Assembly (NCBI GenBank): GCA_035527455.1
Contig: DATLAN010000340.1
Coordinates: 1 to 28,287, forward strand
Length of the DNA: 28,287 nt
Direction: 5' to 3'
Origin: DATLAN01 sp035527455
Lineage (GTDB): Bacteria; Planctomycetota; Planctomycetia; Pirellulales; Thermoguttaceae
This document shows, in pieces, positions 14,601-22,861 of the stretch. The translations under genes were made by a program, and so were the position numbers. The stretch's first letter is position 1. Each line of letters begins with the position of its first letter. Under the pieces are notes generated by a model. It did no database searches. It was given only the letters and a program-made list of their open reading frames with translations, and was not told where the DNA came from.

Positions 14601-16012
14601 GCGTCCCGACCGATCAACTGCCGCTCCCGATCCGGGTCCAGGCCGTGACGCATGGCCATGGTTTGGACCGACATGGCCCCGTTGCGCAGCAGGATCTGAT
14701 CGGCCTGGGCGTCCTTCAGCCGGTCGCGCACCGCCAACGTGGGGGGGATCCCGCGGACGTCGAGCGACGTGAGTGTCTCCGGCGGCAACCGGCCGGCCTC
14801 CACCGCGCCGCCGAGCGCCCGCCACATCACCTCCTCGTCCTCCTCGATCATCTCCTGCTGCAACCGCCCGAACATCTTCACCGCCGGGCCCTCGGCCACC
14901 ATGGTCGACGAGTAATTGGCATTCGAGGCGTCGCTGGTGAGCATGAACTCGGGCATCACCAACCGGCTGGCGATCGCCCGCAGCTCGGCCTGCAACACGA
15001 CCACGTACCGCGCCGCGTCGATACCGGCGGCGGGGAATTCGTACTGCGTGCCGGCCACCGCGTCGAGGATTGTCCCCGGGCCGTAACGGCGGAAGTGACT
15101 CGTACGGCCGGTGCTCTGGCTGGTCACGCTCAGATCGGCCTGGTTCTGCACGAACTGCTCGACGCCGACGCTGGTAGCGGCGACGTGTTTTCGGATCAGC
15201 GCGATCGCCGACTGGATTTCGGCCACCACGCTCATGTTGCGCAGCAGTTTCTCTGCCCGGCGGAGGTTCTTTCGCACCGGATAGAAGAGCGACAGCCCGC
15301 GTTTCACGTTGGCGTCGACGCCCGACTTGCGGTGCTGGATTTCCGCGGCGTCGACCGGTCGGCCGTCGATCCAGTATCCGATCGCCGTTTCGACGTCGTC
15401 GGGGTCCGTTTGGATCCCGAAGGCGGCCGCGGGATCTCCGGCGCGGGAGACGGGCGTGGCCACCTGTTCCGGCTCGACGAAACGAACCCGCACGGTCCCG
15501 TCGCCGGAGTGGAAGAACCGCAAGAAGCACTCCCCGTCGCGATCCTTCCGCCTGACGATTTCCTGCTGCCGTTTCTGCCAGTGGTTGGCCCGAACGAACT
15601 CGTCCAGCACGTCCTGCGCATCGCGGATCAGCGACTCGGGCACCTCGTCGCGTTTCTTCCCCGCGACCCGATACGCGTGTCCCGTGCCCACGATGTAGCT
15701 GATGCGGTTTTCGTGTCCGTTGATGGCGAACTCGTTGGTCAGCGCCAAAGCGCGGCACTGGTCGCGGATCTCGGCGAGTTGGGATTCGTCGTTGAAGGGG
15801 ACGACGGACGTCGCGCCGCGTACGCCTTCGCCGCCCAGGCGGCTCCAGCGCGTGCCGTCCAGGTCGTACAGCGCGTCGGCCGGATCGACGAAGTCGTCCC
15901 ACAGCTCGTCGAAGGATTCGAACAGCCGACGGTGAAGGTGAACCAGCCGCGGGTCGGGCGGCTGTGCGGGCGTGCCGTTTGCAGTCTGGTGGGTAGGAGA
16001 GTTCTGTTTCAT
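14579..16012 (-). CDS. Phage portal protein
   Basis: A 477-aa protein, the usual portal length. Features: an N-terminal helical region with LFESFDELWDDFVDPADAL; FAINGHENRISYIVGTGHAY; a DGECFLRFFHSGDG segment; a long central region with EIQSAIALIRKHVAATSVGV; and MPEFMLTSDASNANYSSTMV, typical of lambda-class portals. The dodecameric portal forms the DNA gate at one capsid vertex and docks the terminase. AAGGA lies about 8 nt before the ATG. The last residues (VGQGLP) and the stop are encoded by a spacer repeat, so the original C-terminus has been replaced or extended. Confidence 0.88.
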   Translation of the reverse strand: MKQNSPTHQTANGTPAQPPDPRLVHLHRRLFESFDELWDDFVDPADALYDLDGTRWSRLGGEGVRGATSVVPFNDESQLAEIRDQCRALALTNEFAINGHENRISYIVGTGHAYRVAGKKRDEVPESLIRDAQDVLDEFVRANHWQKRQQEIVRRKDRDGECFLRFFHSGDGTVRVRFVEPEQVATPVSRAGDPAAAFGIQTDPDDVETAIGYWIDGRPVDAAEIQHRKSGVDANVKRGLSLFYPVRKNLRRAEKLLRNMSVVAEIQSAIALIRKHVAATSVGVEQFVQNQADLSVTSQSTGRTSHFRRYGPGTILDAVAGTQYEFPAAGIDAARYVVVLQAELRAIASRLVMPEFMLTSDASNANYSSTMVAEGPAVKMFGRLQQEMIEEDEEVMWRALGGAVEAGRLPPETLTSLDVRGIPPTLAVRDRLKDAQADQILLRNGAMSVQTMAMRHGLDPDRERQLIGRDAVGQGLP

Positions 16013-16076
16013 GGTAAGGGTCCTTCTGGATAGCTTGATGGATCGTGAGGGGTTGTCAGCGCGAAGCCGCGAGCGG

Positions 16077-17699
16077 CTATCCTACGGGCAATCGGCTGCC
16101 CAGGCCGTCGCGGACCGTGGCAGAGCGGAACAAGTCGGCGGCCAGGCGAATGGCCATTTCCAGCGCGTCGGGCCCGTCGTCGTGGTCGCCGACGGGAAAC
16201 TCCTCGAGTTGCTCGACCAACAGCCGCGTGGAAGGACTGTCGCTCTTGAATCGCAACCGCCGGCCGGCCAGATAAGGTCCCAACCGGCGGATGCGGACCT
16301 GTTTGTTCGTGCGGTTGTCCATCAGGCACGGCCGAGCGGCGAGAATGCCTTGCCGGCGGAACTCGGCCTCGAACTGACCGCCCAAGAGATCCTGGAACTG
16401 GTTCGCCTCGATGCCCAGCGCGTCCGGGCAGAACCGGCGATGGAGTTCCACACCGTCGGCGACGATCTGCGGCGTGGGGCGTCGGGCCAGGTCGGCCTCG
16501 ACGTACAGGATCCCCTGCCGGTCGACTCCCAGCATCACCAGCGCCGAGTAATCTCCCCGCCGGGCGTCGCCGCCCTTGCTCGGGTCCAGGGCGAGCGTCT
16601 TCACTTGCAGGTTCTCCGGCCACGCGTCGAACCAGATCTGTTCGTCGAAGTACGTCTCGGGCCACTCGCACAGGTCCGGGTTGATCGGCGAGTTCTGCTT
16701 TTCCCGCTCGAACGCCGTGTGGCCGCCTTCCGCCCGCATGCACATCAGCGTGTAGAGGTCCTCTTCCTCCGGCCAGAGCACGACGGCGCCGGCGTCCATG
16801 GCCTGGCGGTTTCGCTCGTAGAAGTCCCGGGCGTCCTGCCGGTATCGGGCATTCTTCACGTCGGTGTAGATGCGTTCCCACTCCTGCCACAGCGACGTGT
16901 TTTCGGGCCAGTGTTCGATGGCCTTGAAGACCCGAGAGACCCAGCCCGGCGTTTCGCAGAGTTCCATGGCCAGCGCTGCGCGGTGCAAGGCGGTGGCCAG
17001 GTTGACGACCTTGGTGCGGTGGGTCCCGGCCTTCAGCAGCGTGCCGTGGAACCAGGTCCGCGAGCGGTCGCGTTGCACGGCCGACTGGATGTGCCCGTCG
17101 TTTTGCAGGTCGTCGCAGACGATCAGCGTGGGCCGGTACGCCCCGCGCCGTCGTCCGCGGATTCGCTGCCCGGTGCCGAAGGCCTCGATCACGACGCCGT
17201 TGTGCAAGGTAACGGAGTTGCTTCGCCAGACGGGCCCTTTGCCGACGGCCTGAGGAAACGCTTCGGCCAGCCGGCGGTTGTCGAGCAGTTCGGTCTTGAC
17301 GTTCTCCAGGTGGGCGCAGGCCTGGGGTTTCGTGTCGGAGACGATCCAGATGTAGGGCTCGCGGTTTTCCACGGCCATCCGCAAGACGAAGGCCAGTGTG
17401 GCCATCGTCGACTTGGCCGCGCCGCGCGGTCCCAGCACGTTGAGTTTGGCCCCGTGTACGTGCGGCAACTTGTCCAGATGGCGACCGAGCCATCGGTGCA
17501 TCGCGGAGGGCGGTCGGGCGAAGTGTTTGGGGAGATGCCCTTTCGCCCAGGCGAGCAAGCCGGCGTCCCCGTTTCGTCCGGCCTGGTAGCGTGTTGCCCA
17601 GCCGTGCCTGACGGCCAGTTCGTGGTGAAAGATGTCTACGAACTGGCTCAATCGCGCGGGCGCCAACTCGCAGTCGGCAAAATCGACTTCAGGTTTCAT
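16077..17699 (-). CDS. Terminase large subunit (packaging ATPase-nuclease)
   Basis: A 540-aa protein from ATG 17699 (MKPEVDFADCELAPARLSQF), 14 bases after the small-subunit stop. The ATPase domain has Walker A GPRGAAKST (residues 90-98) and Walker B LIVCDD (192-197). The nuclease domain has TLALDPSKGGDARRGDYSAL (first acidic residue), DALGIEANQFQDLL and GDHDDGPDALEMAI, which matches the acidic triad of RNase H-like terminase nucleases. It cuts concatemeric DNA and drives it into the prohead through the portal. Confidence 0.9.
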   Translation of the reverse strand: MKPEVDFADCELAPARLSQFVDIFHHELAVRHGWATRYQAGRNGDAGLLAWAKGHLPKHFARPPSAMHRWLGRHLDKLPHVHGAKLNVLGPRGAAKSTMATLAFVLRMAVENREPYIWIVSDTKPQACAHLENVKTELLDNRRLAEAFPQAVGKGPVWRSNSVTLHNGVVIEAFGTGQRIRGRRRGAYRPTLIVCDDLQNDGHIQSAVQRDRSRTWFHGTLLKAGTHRTKVVNLATALHRAALAMELCETPGWVSRVFKAIEHWPENTSLWQEWERIYTDVKNARYRQDARDFYERNRQAMDAGAVVLWPEEEDLYTLMCMRAEGGHTAFEREKQNSPINPDLCEWPETYFDEQIWFDAWPENLQVKTLALDPSKGGDARRGDYSALVMLGVDRQGILYVEADLARRPTPQIVADGVELHRRFCPDALGIEANQFQDLLGGQFEAEFRRQGILAARPCLMDNRTNKQVRIRRLGPYLAGRRLRFKSDSPSTRLLVEQLEEFPVGDHDDGPDALEMAIRLAADLFRSATVRDGLGSRLPVG

Positions 17700-17713
17700 G
17701 ATCCGCGGTCCTG

Positions 17714-18163
17714 TTATTGGGACGCCCCTTTCAGGTCGTTGGAAAGGGCTTCCAGGCGTCTGAGGATGTTCCGGCGGTGCTCGTCGGTGGGAACTTCTTC
17801 CGCAATGATTTCGGCAAACCGCGCCAAAAGGTCCTTGATTTGGCTCAGCGTGATGACCTCGGGGCCGCGGCGGCCGTACTGGTCGGGGTACTTGCGTTCG
17901 AGTACCCATGCCGCCGCGCGCCAATACTTCTCCTGCGTGGCCGCCTTTCGAATGCTCTTGAGGTAGTTGAACTCGTGTTTGTTTTCCGCCTCGCGGAGTT
18001 GCTTCGCGAAGTCCTCGTCGCGATCGGCCGTATTGCGGACGGTTCCGGGAGCACAGCCGACGAATGCGGCGGCGGTGCGCCGGCTGCAACCCACCGAGAG
18101 AATCGCGATGATCTGGGCCTTCTTGATCTCGTCAAGAATCGGTTTCCTGCCGCTTTCTGCCAC
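17714..18163 (-). CDS. Terminase small subunit
   Basis: A 149-aa protein using GTG 18163 with GAGGA 7 nt upstream. An N-terminal helix-turn-helix (about residues 15-45, KAQIIAILSVGCSRRTAAAF then APGTVRNTADRD) recognises the packaging site. A central segment has KAATQEKYWRAAAWVLERKY, and a helical C-terminus (IKDLLARFAEIIAEEV) fits oligomer formation. It is coupled to the large subunit directly downstream. Confidence 0.82.
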   Translation of the reverse strand: MAESGRKPILDEIKKAQIIAILSVGCSRRTAAAFVGCAPGTVRNTADRDEDFAKQLREAENKHEFNYLKSIRKAATQEKYWRAAAWVLERKYPDQYGRRGPEVITLSQIKDLLARFAEIIAEEVPTDEHRRNILRRLEALSNDLKGASQ

Positions 18164-18457
18164 GATCTGTTCCTCGAATTCATACTTGACTCACTCGCCC
18201 GAGCACGCGGTTCTTGTAGCCGGATTCGCAAGAATTCAGACCCCTTCGCGTGCAATCTGGGTTACGGCCGAATTCTTGGGAATCCGGCTACGAAAGTCAT
18301 GCGCGGGAACTGCGCTGCGCTTGTTCCGGCCTACGCAGCCAGGCATCTCAACGGCGGGCAAGCCCGCCCGCTAAACGTTGTTGTCGCAATCCCCCCAACC
18401 CCCAGTCCCCAGTCCCCAGTCTCCAGTCCCCAATCCCCAATCCCCAGTCCCCAATCC
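18164..18457. repeat. Composite spacer of palindromes and heptamers
   Basis: The gap between small terminase and the ABC-GNAT gene holds several units. An inverted repeat GTAGCCGGATTCGCAAGAAT/ATTCTTGGGAATCCGGCTAC spans 18216-18291. A GGAACTGCGCTGCGCTTGTT unit lies at 18306-18335, and a GGCGGGCAAGCCCGCC palindrome with CGCTAAACGTTGTTG follows at 18352-18384. CCCCAGT/CCCCAAT heptamers run from about 18392. The palindrome-plus-heptamer part is repeated in inverse orientation at 22140-22273. No gene is seen here. Confidence 0.85.
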
Positions 18458-19576
18458 CTAGCCCCCCACGTACTCGAACGACACCACCGCCCGGCCTGCC
18501 GAGCCGCGGTAGCCGCGGACGAACCGGCCGGTGTCTGCTCCGCCCGACTTCTTCACGCTCACCGCTCGCCAACGGGGACTGCGGCGGCAATGGGCGATCA
18601 GGGCCGGATGGCTGGCGGTCACGTTCAGCCGGTGGCCTTCGCGGCGGTGCAGCTCGGCCACCGTTTCGGCCACCGCCATGCCGATCCCGATGCCCTGGTA
18701 GTCGGGCAGCGTCACGATGCGGCTTAGGCGCCAGCGGCCTTTCCGCCCGATCAGCGACACGGTGGCGCAGAAGGCCACGGGTGTTTCCTCCCACAGGGCA
18801 AGAAAACACCTCGCCGCCGTGCTCAGCGAACCGCTCAGATAGTGATGACGCTTAAACATTTCCCACGCACCACGCCGGCAACGAAAGATCGCAAGCTCGA
18901 TCGGCGGTCGTTGAAGACACCTCCGTTGGAACGTGCCGGTGGCCATGTCGAGGATCCAGTCCGCCCGGAGCCACTCGGCCACGTCGTAATGGCAGGTCAC
19001 GGCCACGAACCGGCAGCGAATCCGCCCGCCGTGGATCCCCTTGGCAATCGCCGCGGAGACCACCCGCGCGACCGTGCGATCGACGACGCTGGTGAACTCG
19101 TCGAAGGCCACGACGTCCGCGCCGCCGATGATCTGCTTTTCGTCGTCGGCAGGTTTCACGTCTCGACCACCGCCGGCCAGTGCCCGGGCCAGATCGCAGC
19201 GGAAGCGCTCTCCGCCCGAGAGGACGTGGTACGGCTTGACCCAGCTCGGCGGCGAGCTGAATCCCACGGCGGTGAACAGGCCGGTGATCTCCTTGATCGG
19301 CCGCTCGCCCAATCCGTCGATCACGGCCCGATCGGGCGGCCATTGCTGCTGCCGGTAGAGTCGCCGGCCGAAAAGTTCCCGGGCGATCGTGCTCTTGCCG
19401 CTGCCGGAAGGGCCGACGATCAGCCCGATCTTCCAGTCATCGCCCAGGTCGGGCATTTCGACGCCAAAATGTTCCGTCGCCCTTTCGGACAGCGGCACGT
19501 CGAACATCCCGGCGACCTGCTGGACGCGGAAGGAATCGAAGACGGGACACTGAACGGTTACGTCTAGAGTTGGCAT
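18458..19576 (-). CDS. ABC-type ATPase fused to GNAT acetyltransferase domain (COG2401-like)
   Basis: A 372-aa protein; the Met at 19576 (MPTLDVTVQCPVFDSF) is chosen because upstream sequence is heptamer repeat. The ABC ATPase part has Walker A GPSGSGKST (55-63), signature LSGGERF (119-125), Walker B DVVAFDEF (154-161) and an H-loop-like TCHYD (His196). From about 225 a GNAT domain follows, with GRWRLSRIVTLPDYQGIGIG (acetyl-CoA loop Q294-G299). There are no membrane segments, so it is not a transporter. This fusion recurs in phages next to terminase and ParB-like genes. Its role is unknown; DNA binding or modification during packaging or anti-restriction is conjecture. Confidence 0.8.
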   Translation of the reverse strand: MPTLDVTVQCPVFDSFRVQQVAGMFDVPLSERATEHFGVEMPDLGDDWKIGLIVGPSGSGKSTIARELFGRRLYRQQQWPPDRAVIDGLGERPIKEITGLFTAVGFSSPPSWVKPYHVLSGGERFRCDLARALAGGGRDVKPADDEKQIIGGADVVAFDEFTSVVDRTVARVVSAAIAKGIHGGRIRCRFVAVTCHYDVAEWLRADWILDMATGTFQRRCLQRPPIELAIFRCRRGAWEMFKRHHYLSGSLSTAARCFLALWEETPVAFCATVSLIGRKGRWRLSRIVTLPDYQGIGIGMAVAETVAELHRREGHRLNVTASHPALIAHCRRSPRWRAVSVKKSGGADTGRFVRGYRGSAGRAVVSFEYVGG

Positions 19577-19589
19577 CGAGATCCCTGCG

Positions 19590-19712
19590 AGCGTGAATGA
19601 CGAATGACGAATGTCTAATGACGAATGTCTAAGACGGACTTCGTCATTCGTCATTCGTCATTCGTCATTAGACATTCGTCATTAGACATTCGTCATTCGT
19701 CATTCGTCATTT
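19590..19712. repeat. ATGACGA / TCGTCAT heptamer arrays, inverted
   Basis: ATGACGA units with interspersed ATGTCTA variants (19597-19632) face a longer run of TCGTCAT units (about 19640-19710), making a potential long hairpin between the ParB-like and ABC-GNAT genes. Confidence 0.85.
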
Positions 19713-19714
19713 CC

Positions 19715-20278
19715 TCAAAGCGTCAGCAACCGGCACTTGAACCCTTCGGCCGTCATCCGCCGATACACGTCCTGCTGCTGGGCTTCGTCGCGGCAATCGA
19801 TCACGACTTGAAACGCCTCGGGCACGTCGACCTCCGGCGGGAGGCTGCCCTCCAGATCACCTTCCGCCGGCAACTCCGGCTCGACGAGCATTTCGTCCAA
19901 CAACTTCCGCACCGCCTCATTCTCGGTTTCCACTTCCGCGAGCAACTCGGCCAGCACGTCGTGGTCCGATTCGGCCAGGCCGGCCAACGGGTCGTGCAAA
20001 GCGAGCAGCTTGGCGGCCTCCGCTTCGTCGAGATCGACGATCAGCACGGGCACCTCCGCCTCCGGCGTGGTCTCCGCCCGAAGGTGGCCGTCGATCAGTT
20101 CGAGCGTTCCGTCGGGCAACTCGCGGGCCAACAGGGCGTCGGCGTAGCCGATCTCGGCCAACAGACCGCGCAGGGCGTCCTGTTGGCGCTGGGGATGCGT
20201 TCGCCAGTTCTTCGGGTGCGGCTTCAACAGGCCGGCCTGCACGCGGCGGAGTTCCTTGATGCGGTCGCGTATTCTCAT
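19715..20278 (-). CDS. ParB/Srx-fold phage protein
   Basis: A 187-aa protein. The N-terminal 95 residues match a ParB/Srx-like domain: LKPHPKNWRTHPQRQQDALR, then ELIDGHLRAE (residues 60-69), the counterpart of the GHRR nucleotide-binding motif of ParB, then VPVLIVDLDEAEAAKLLALH. An acidic linker (residues 125-155) and a C-terminal EAFQVVIDCRDEAQQQDVYR segment follow. Lone ParB-like domains beside terminases are frequent in phages and often act as CTP- or ATP-dependent DNA-binding or nuclease modules. It has no partner ParA here, so plasmid-type segregation is unlikely. Confidence 0.75.
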   Translation of the reverse strand: MRIRDRIKELRRVQAGLLKPHPKNWRTHPQRQQDALRGLLAEIGYADALLARELPDGTLELIDGHLRAETTPEAEVPVLIVDLDEAEAAKLLALHDPLAGLAESDHDVLAELLAEVETENEAVRKLLDEMLVEPELPAEGDLEGSLPPEVDVPEAFQVVIDCRDEAQQQDVYRRMTAEGFKCRLLTL

Positions 20279-20322
20279 GGGGATGGGTCGTTCGGAGTTG
20301 TACAGGAGTAAGATGTTTAGCC

Positions 20323-20398
20323 GGGTGGCACGCCCTGAGGAACGAAGGGCGTGTATTGCCGGGTCAACACGCCCTTCGTTCCTCAGGGCGTGCCACCC
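20323..20398. repeat. 32-bp perfect inverted repeat
   Basis: A 32-bp arm beginning GGGTGGCACGCCCTGAGGAA (20323-20354) is perfectly repeated in inverse orientation at 20367-20398 around a 12-nt loop. It lies between the ParB-like gene and the small membrane protein gene and could act as a bidirectional transcription barrier. Confidence 0.85.
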
Positions 20399-20435
20399 TT
20401 ACTGGAATGTGTACGATTCATGCGTGCGAGGACGC

Positions 20436-20687
20436 TCAGATCTCCTGCAATCGCTCGGCGACGTGCGAGAACTGGACGTCGTGCGTTTCCAGCCTCGCTT
20501 CGTGTTGGGCGTAAAGCGACCACAACTGGTGGTTGGCCGCCGCGGCCTTCTCCACCTTCTCGGCCAGGTCGTCGATCCGAGAGGCGATCACCGCCAGCTT
20601 GGCGTGGACCATGAACATCCACGGGCCCAACGCCAACGCCGCCGAGACGACCACGCCGATTACGATCCCCCACTCTTGTACGTTCAC
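20436..20687 (-). CDS. Small membrane protein with coiled coil (holin/XhlA-like)
   Basis: An 83-aa protein starting at GTG 20687 (MNVQEWGIVIGVVVSAALAL). GAAAGG lies 7 nt upstream and the GTG is 2 nt after the stop of the preceding gene, which favours it over the TTG at 20693. One transmembrane segment (residues 7-28) is followed by a helix with heptad character (IASRIDDLAEKVEKAAAAN) and a charged tail. The architecture resembles small phage membrane proteins such as XhlA-type holin partners. Lysis function is inference from size and topology. Confidence 0.55.
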   Translation of the reverse strand: MNVQEWGIVIGVVVSAALALGPWMFMVHAKLAVIASRIDDLAEKVEKAAAANHQLWSLYAQHEARLETHDVQFSHVAERLQEI

Positions 20688-20689
20688 GC

Positions 20690-21397
20690 TCAAGCCTTTC
20701 GTTCTTGGGTGGTGGTGGACCGGGCATCCGAGACGCGGTCCTTCAGGTCGTCGATCTTGTCGCCCAGCCGTTCAACCACCCGTTGGATCAACAGCGGCTC
20801 GCCGGATTCGATCTTCGAGCCGATCCGCCGGGAGAGGAACCATAATCCCATGCCGACGCCCAAGGCCAAGGGACCCGAAAGCCCCAACGCCCCGCCGAGG
20901 ATCTTGCCGGCCGAAAGCCCCAGCGTCGGGTCGGAGAGTTTTTCCTGGGCCAGGTCCTTGACGTACGCGCGGGCGATCTCGCGGGTGGAGGCCTCCTCGC
21001 CCAGCTCTTCCTGGACCTTGGACAGCCGGGCGTCGAAACGCTCCTTCAGCGTGCCGCGGTCGCCGATCAACGTGTCGACGAACTGGCGGAGCTTGCTCGA
21101 CTCCTCCTGGACCTCGGCCACCGCCTGGGCCGACGCCTCCTTGGCCTCCTCGACGGCCTCGCGGGCCGCGTCGCCACCGGCTGGATCCGGCAGCGCAGGA
21201 CCGCGAGGCGGCGTGGCGGCTGCTTCCAATAACTGGGTGATCCGGTCCAGTCTCTGATTGGTCGGGCCCAGATCGATCGGCGGCATCGGCGTTGAAGGAG
21301 ATGCCGGCGGCAAGGTGGGCCACGGATTGCTGCGGCCCTGGTTGTAGGCCTCCCCGCGCCCCTGCTCGTACTGGCGATATTGTGGATCGGGCAGCAA
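20690..21397 (-). CDS. Coiled-coil membrane protein of the phage module
   Basis: About 235 aa from the TTG at 21397; the frame is open further upstream through a CPGGSCPTPG segment, so the true start is uncertain. Order: Pro/Gln-rich N-terminus (PDPQYRQYEQGRGEAYNQG), Ala/Glu-rich coiled coil (residues 75-125, EAVEEAKEASAQAVAEVQEE), a hydrophobic Gly-rich segment (ALGLSGPLALGVGMGLWFL) and a charged C-terminus (VVERLGDKIDDLKDRVSDAR). It ends 2 nt before the holin-like gene and follows the trypsin-like protease, suggesting a membrane-associated trio. No family is recognised. Confidence 0.5.
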   Translation of the reverse strand: MLPDPQYRQYEQGRGEAYNQGRSNPWPTLPPASPSTPMPPIDLGPTNQRLDRITQLLEAAATPPRGPALPDPAGGDAAREAVEEAKEASAQAVAEVQEESSKLRQFVDTLIGDRGTLKERFDARLSKVQEELGEEASTREIARAYVKDLAQEKLSDPTLGLSAGKILGGALGLSGPLALGVGMGLWFLSRRIGSKIESGEPLLIQRVVERLGDKIDDLKDRVSDARSTTTQERKA

Positions 21398-22134
21398 GCG
21401 GTACTGATAATTCCCGCTACCAGGCGTCGGGCACGAACCCCCGGGACATTGAGTGATTTCGGATTTCGGATTTCAGATTGGGATTGTCCGGCCAACGCGG
21501 CATGCAGGGTTTGCAGCGACGTGGCGATGCCTTGGGTGTCGTCGCCGGTTCGGGCGCGGAGCAGGCCGACGATCACCCGGCCCTCGGCGTCGAAGATGGC
21601 CGAGCCGCTTCGCCCGTTGGCCGGCGTGGGCACGAAGTGCAGGTCGGAGCCTTCATAGCCCAACGCGTGGCCCCGAAAACCGGTCGACCACGTGCCGTTC
21701 GCGCAGCCGACCGACGTCACCGTCTCGCCGGGCCGCACGACGAAGTCCCGCGGACCGACGGGGATCGTTTTGGGGACCAGGCCGCCAAAGGCGCTTTCGG
21801 GCACGGCGACTACGGCGGCGTCGGCCTCCGGCGATCGTTGGATCACCGTGGCCGGCAGCGGGCTCGACTGATGGCCGGCCCGCCAGAACTCGCACTGCAC
21901 GGTTTGGCTGTCGCCGACCACGTGCGCGGCCGTCAAGACGTAGACGTAGCCCTGCGACCGCTCGAACGCGCAACCGGTCCCGCGTCCGCCGTCCTTGGCC
22001 GTGATTCGGCAAGTGGCGTCGATGCAGTCGGCGATCGACGCGGTGGCCAGCCCGGCCGCCCAGAGGGTGATCAACACGATCGCCAACACGGCCACGATCC
22101 AGTAGAGCAACAGACCGAAAAGGGAACGATTCAT
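21067..22134 (-). CDS. Membrane-anchored trypsin-like serine protease, C-terminus out of frame
   Basis: The ATG 22134 has AAGGAG 6 nt upstream. An N-terminal transmembrane anchor (residues 5-30) leads to an external chymotrypsin-fold domain with the full triad: His71 (YVLTAAHVVGD), Asp105 (SPEADAAVVAV) and Ser176 (ANGRSGSAIFD). The domain ends near residue 215. From there the frame runs through a GGATTTC heptamer repeat (about 21461-21480) and then, out of frame, through the downstream coiled-coil gene to a stop at 21067. This implies a frameshift or fission, with the original C-terminus probably being the CPGGSC-containing sequence in the other frame. Confidence 0.7.
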   Translation of the reverse strand: MNRSLFGLLLYWIVAVLAIVLITLWAAGLATASIADCIDATCRITAKDGGRGTGCAFERSQGYVYVLTAAHVVGDSQTVQCEFWRAGHQSSPLPATVIQRSPEADAAVVAVPESAFGGLVPKTIPVGPRDFVVRPGETVTSVGCANGTWSTGFRGHALGYEGSDLHFVPTPANGRSGSAIFDAEGRVIVGLLRARTGDDTQGIATSLQTLHAALAGQSQSEIRNPKSLNVPGVRARRLVAGIISTACCPIHNIASTSRGAGRPTTRAAAIRGPPCRRHLLQRRCRRSIWARPIRDWTGSPSYWKQPPRRLAVLRCRIQPVATRPARPSRRPRRRRPRRWPRSRRSRASSASSSTR

Positions 22135-22139
22135 AGGGG

Positions 22140-22330
22140 GCTCCTTGGTGAGGGGCTAGGGGTTAGGGATTGGGGACTGGGGACTGGGGATTGGGGATTG
22201 GGGACTGGGGATTGAGGACTGGGGATTACGAATTGTGATAACAACAACGTTTAGCGGGCGGGCTTGCCCGCCGTTTCCTGTGAACGATTCTCAACCACCC
22301 ACAGTGTCCTAATCCCTAACCCCTATCTCC
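22140..22330. repeat. Heptamer array and GGCGGGC palindrome
   Basis: ACTGGGG/ATTGGGG heptamers run from about 22148 to 22226, followed by ACAACGTTTAGCGGGCGGGC and its palindrome partner to 22273. This is the inverted counterpart of 18352-18470. CCCTAACCCC units at 22311-22340 overlap the end of the HTH/zinc-ribbon gene. Confidence 0.85.
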
Positions 22331-22840
22331 TAACCCCTCGATCATTGGCTCCTCGTCGTCGAACCCCAAGGCGTCCCACAGCTCGGCCGGAGTCAGGACG
22401 TACTCGTCTTCGTCGAAGTCCGGCGCGTCGTCCGCCTCGGCCTGATCCGACTCGATCGCCGAAGCCAACTTCCGCGCGTGGATCGCCTCGTACCGCTTTC
22501 GTTCCCTCGGCCGCAGTTCCAGCCCCAATCGCAACTCGGCCTGCATGAACCCAGCGACGACCGAGGGCGAGCGGGCCGCCAGGCTTCGCGCTTGGCACAG
22601 GCGACAGGGCATCTCGACCATGCCGCCGCACCCGGGACACCGCTCCAGCGGCCCGGTCGGTTGCCCGAGGGCGGCGTGGTCGCCGTCCGGCCGCCGACAC
22701 AGGTCGTTGGGACGTCTTCCGGTGGAAATCGCCCCAACCGTTCCCCGGCTGACTCCGACCAGTCGAGCGATCTTTCGTTGGGCCAGTTTTCCCTCGGCCA
22801 ACAAGTGCCGGATCTGCTCGACGACGTGTGGGGCGATCAT
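22316..22840 (-). CDS. HTH plus zinc-ribbon regulator
   Basis: A 174-aa protein from Met 22840 (MIAPHVVEQIRHLLAEGKLA). Residues 18-40 form a helix-turn-helix of the homeodomain-like resolvase/transposase type (QRKIARLVGVSRGTVGAI). CPGC (68-71) and CRLC (79-82) form a zinc ribbon. A linker and an acidic C-terminus (APDFDEDEYVLTPAELWDAL) follow. It resembles a regulator family I associate with planctomycetes. A terminator-bearing leader lies directly upstream, so it may be controlled by attenuation. The last residues (LGDRG) and stop come from GGGGTTAGG repeats. Confidence 0.65.
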   Translation of the reverse strand: MIAPHVVEQIRHLLAEGKLAQRKIARLVGVSRGTVGAISTGRRPNDLCRRPDGDHAALGQPTGPLERCPGCGGMVEMPCRLCQARSLAARSPSVVAGFMQAELRLGLELRPRERKRYEAIHARKLASAIESDQAEADDAPDFDEDEYVLTPAELWDALGFDDEEPMIEGLGDRG

Positions 22841-22861
22841 GGCTGGTGGGCTCGGCGCACG

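Noticed and set aside
15972..17966. A 664-aa plus-strand open frame opposite the large terminase
   Set aside because: The minus strand carries a full terminase with Walker and nuclease motifs. The plus frame has only low-complexity composition.
18250..18855. Plus-strand open frame with a Pro/Gln/Ser repeat
   Set aside because: It translates the CCCCAGT heptamers and then runs antisense to the ABC-GNAT gene.
20323..20398. The perfect inverted repeat as insertion-sequence ends or an att site
   Set aside because: There is only a 12-nt loop between the arms, and no transposase or flanking target duplication is visible.
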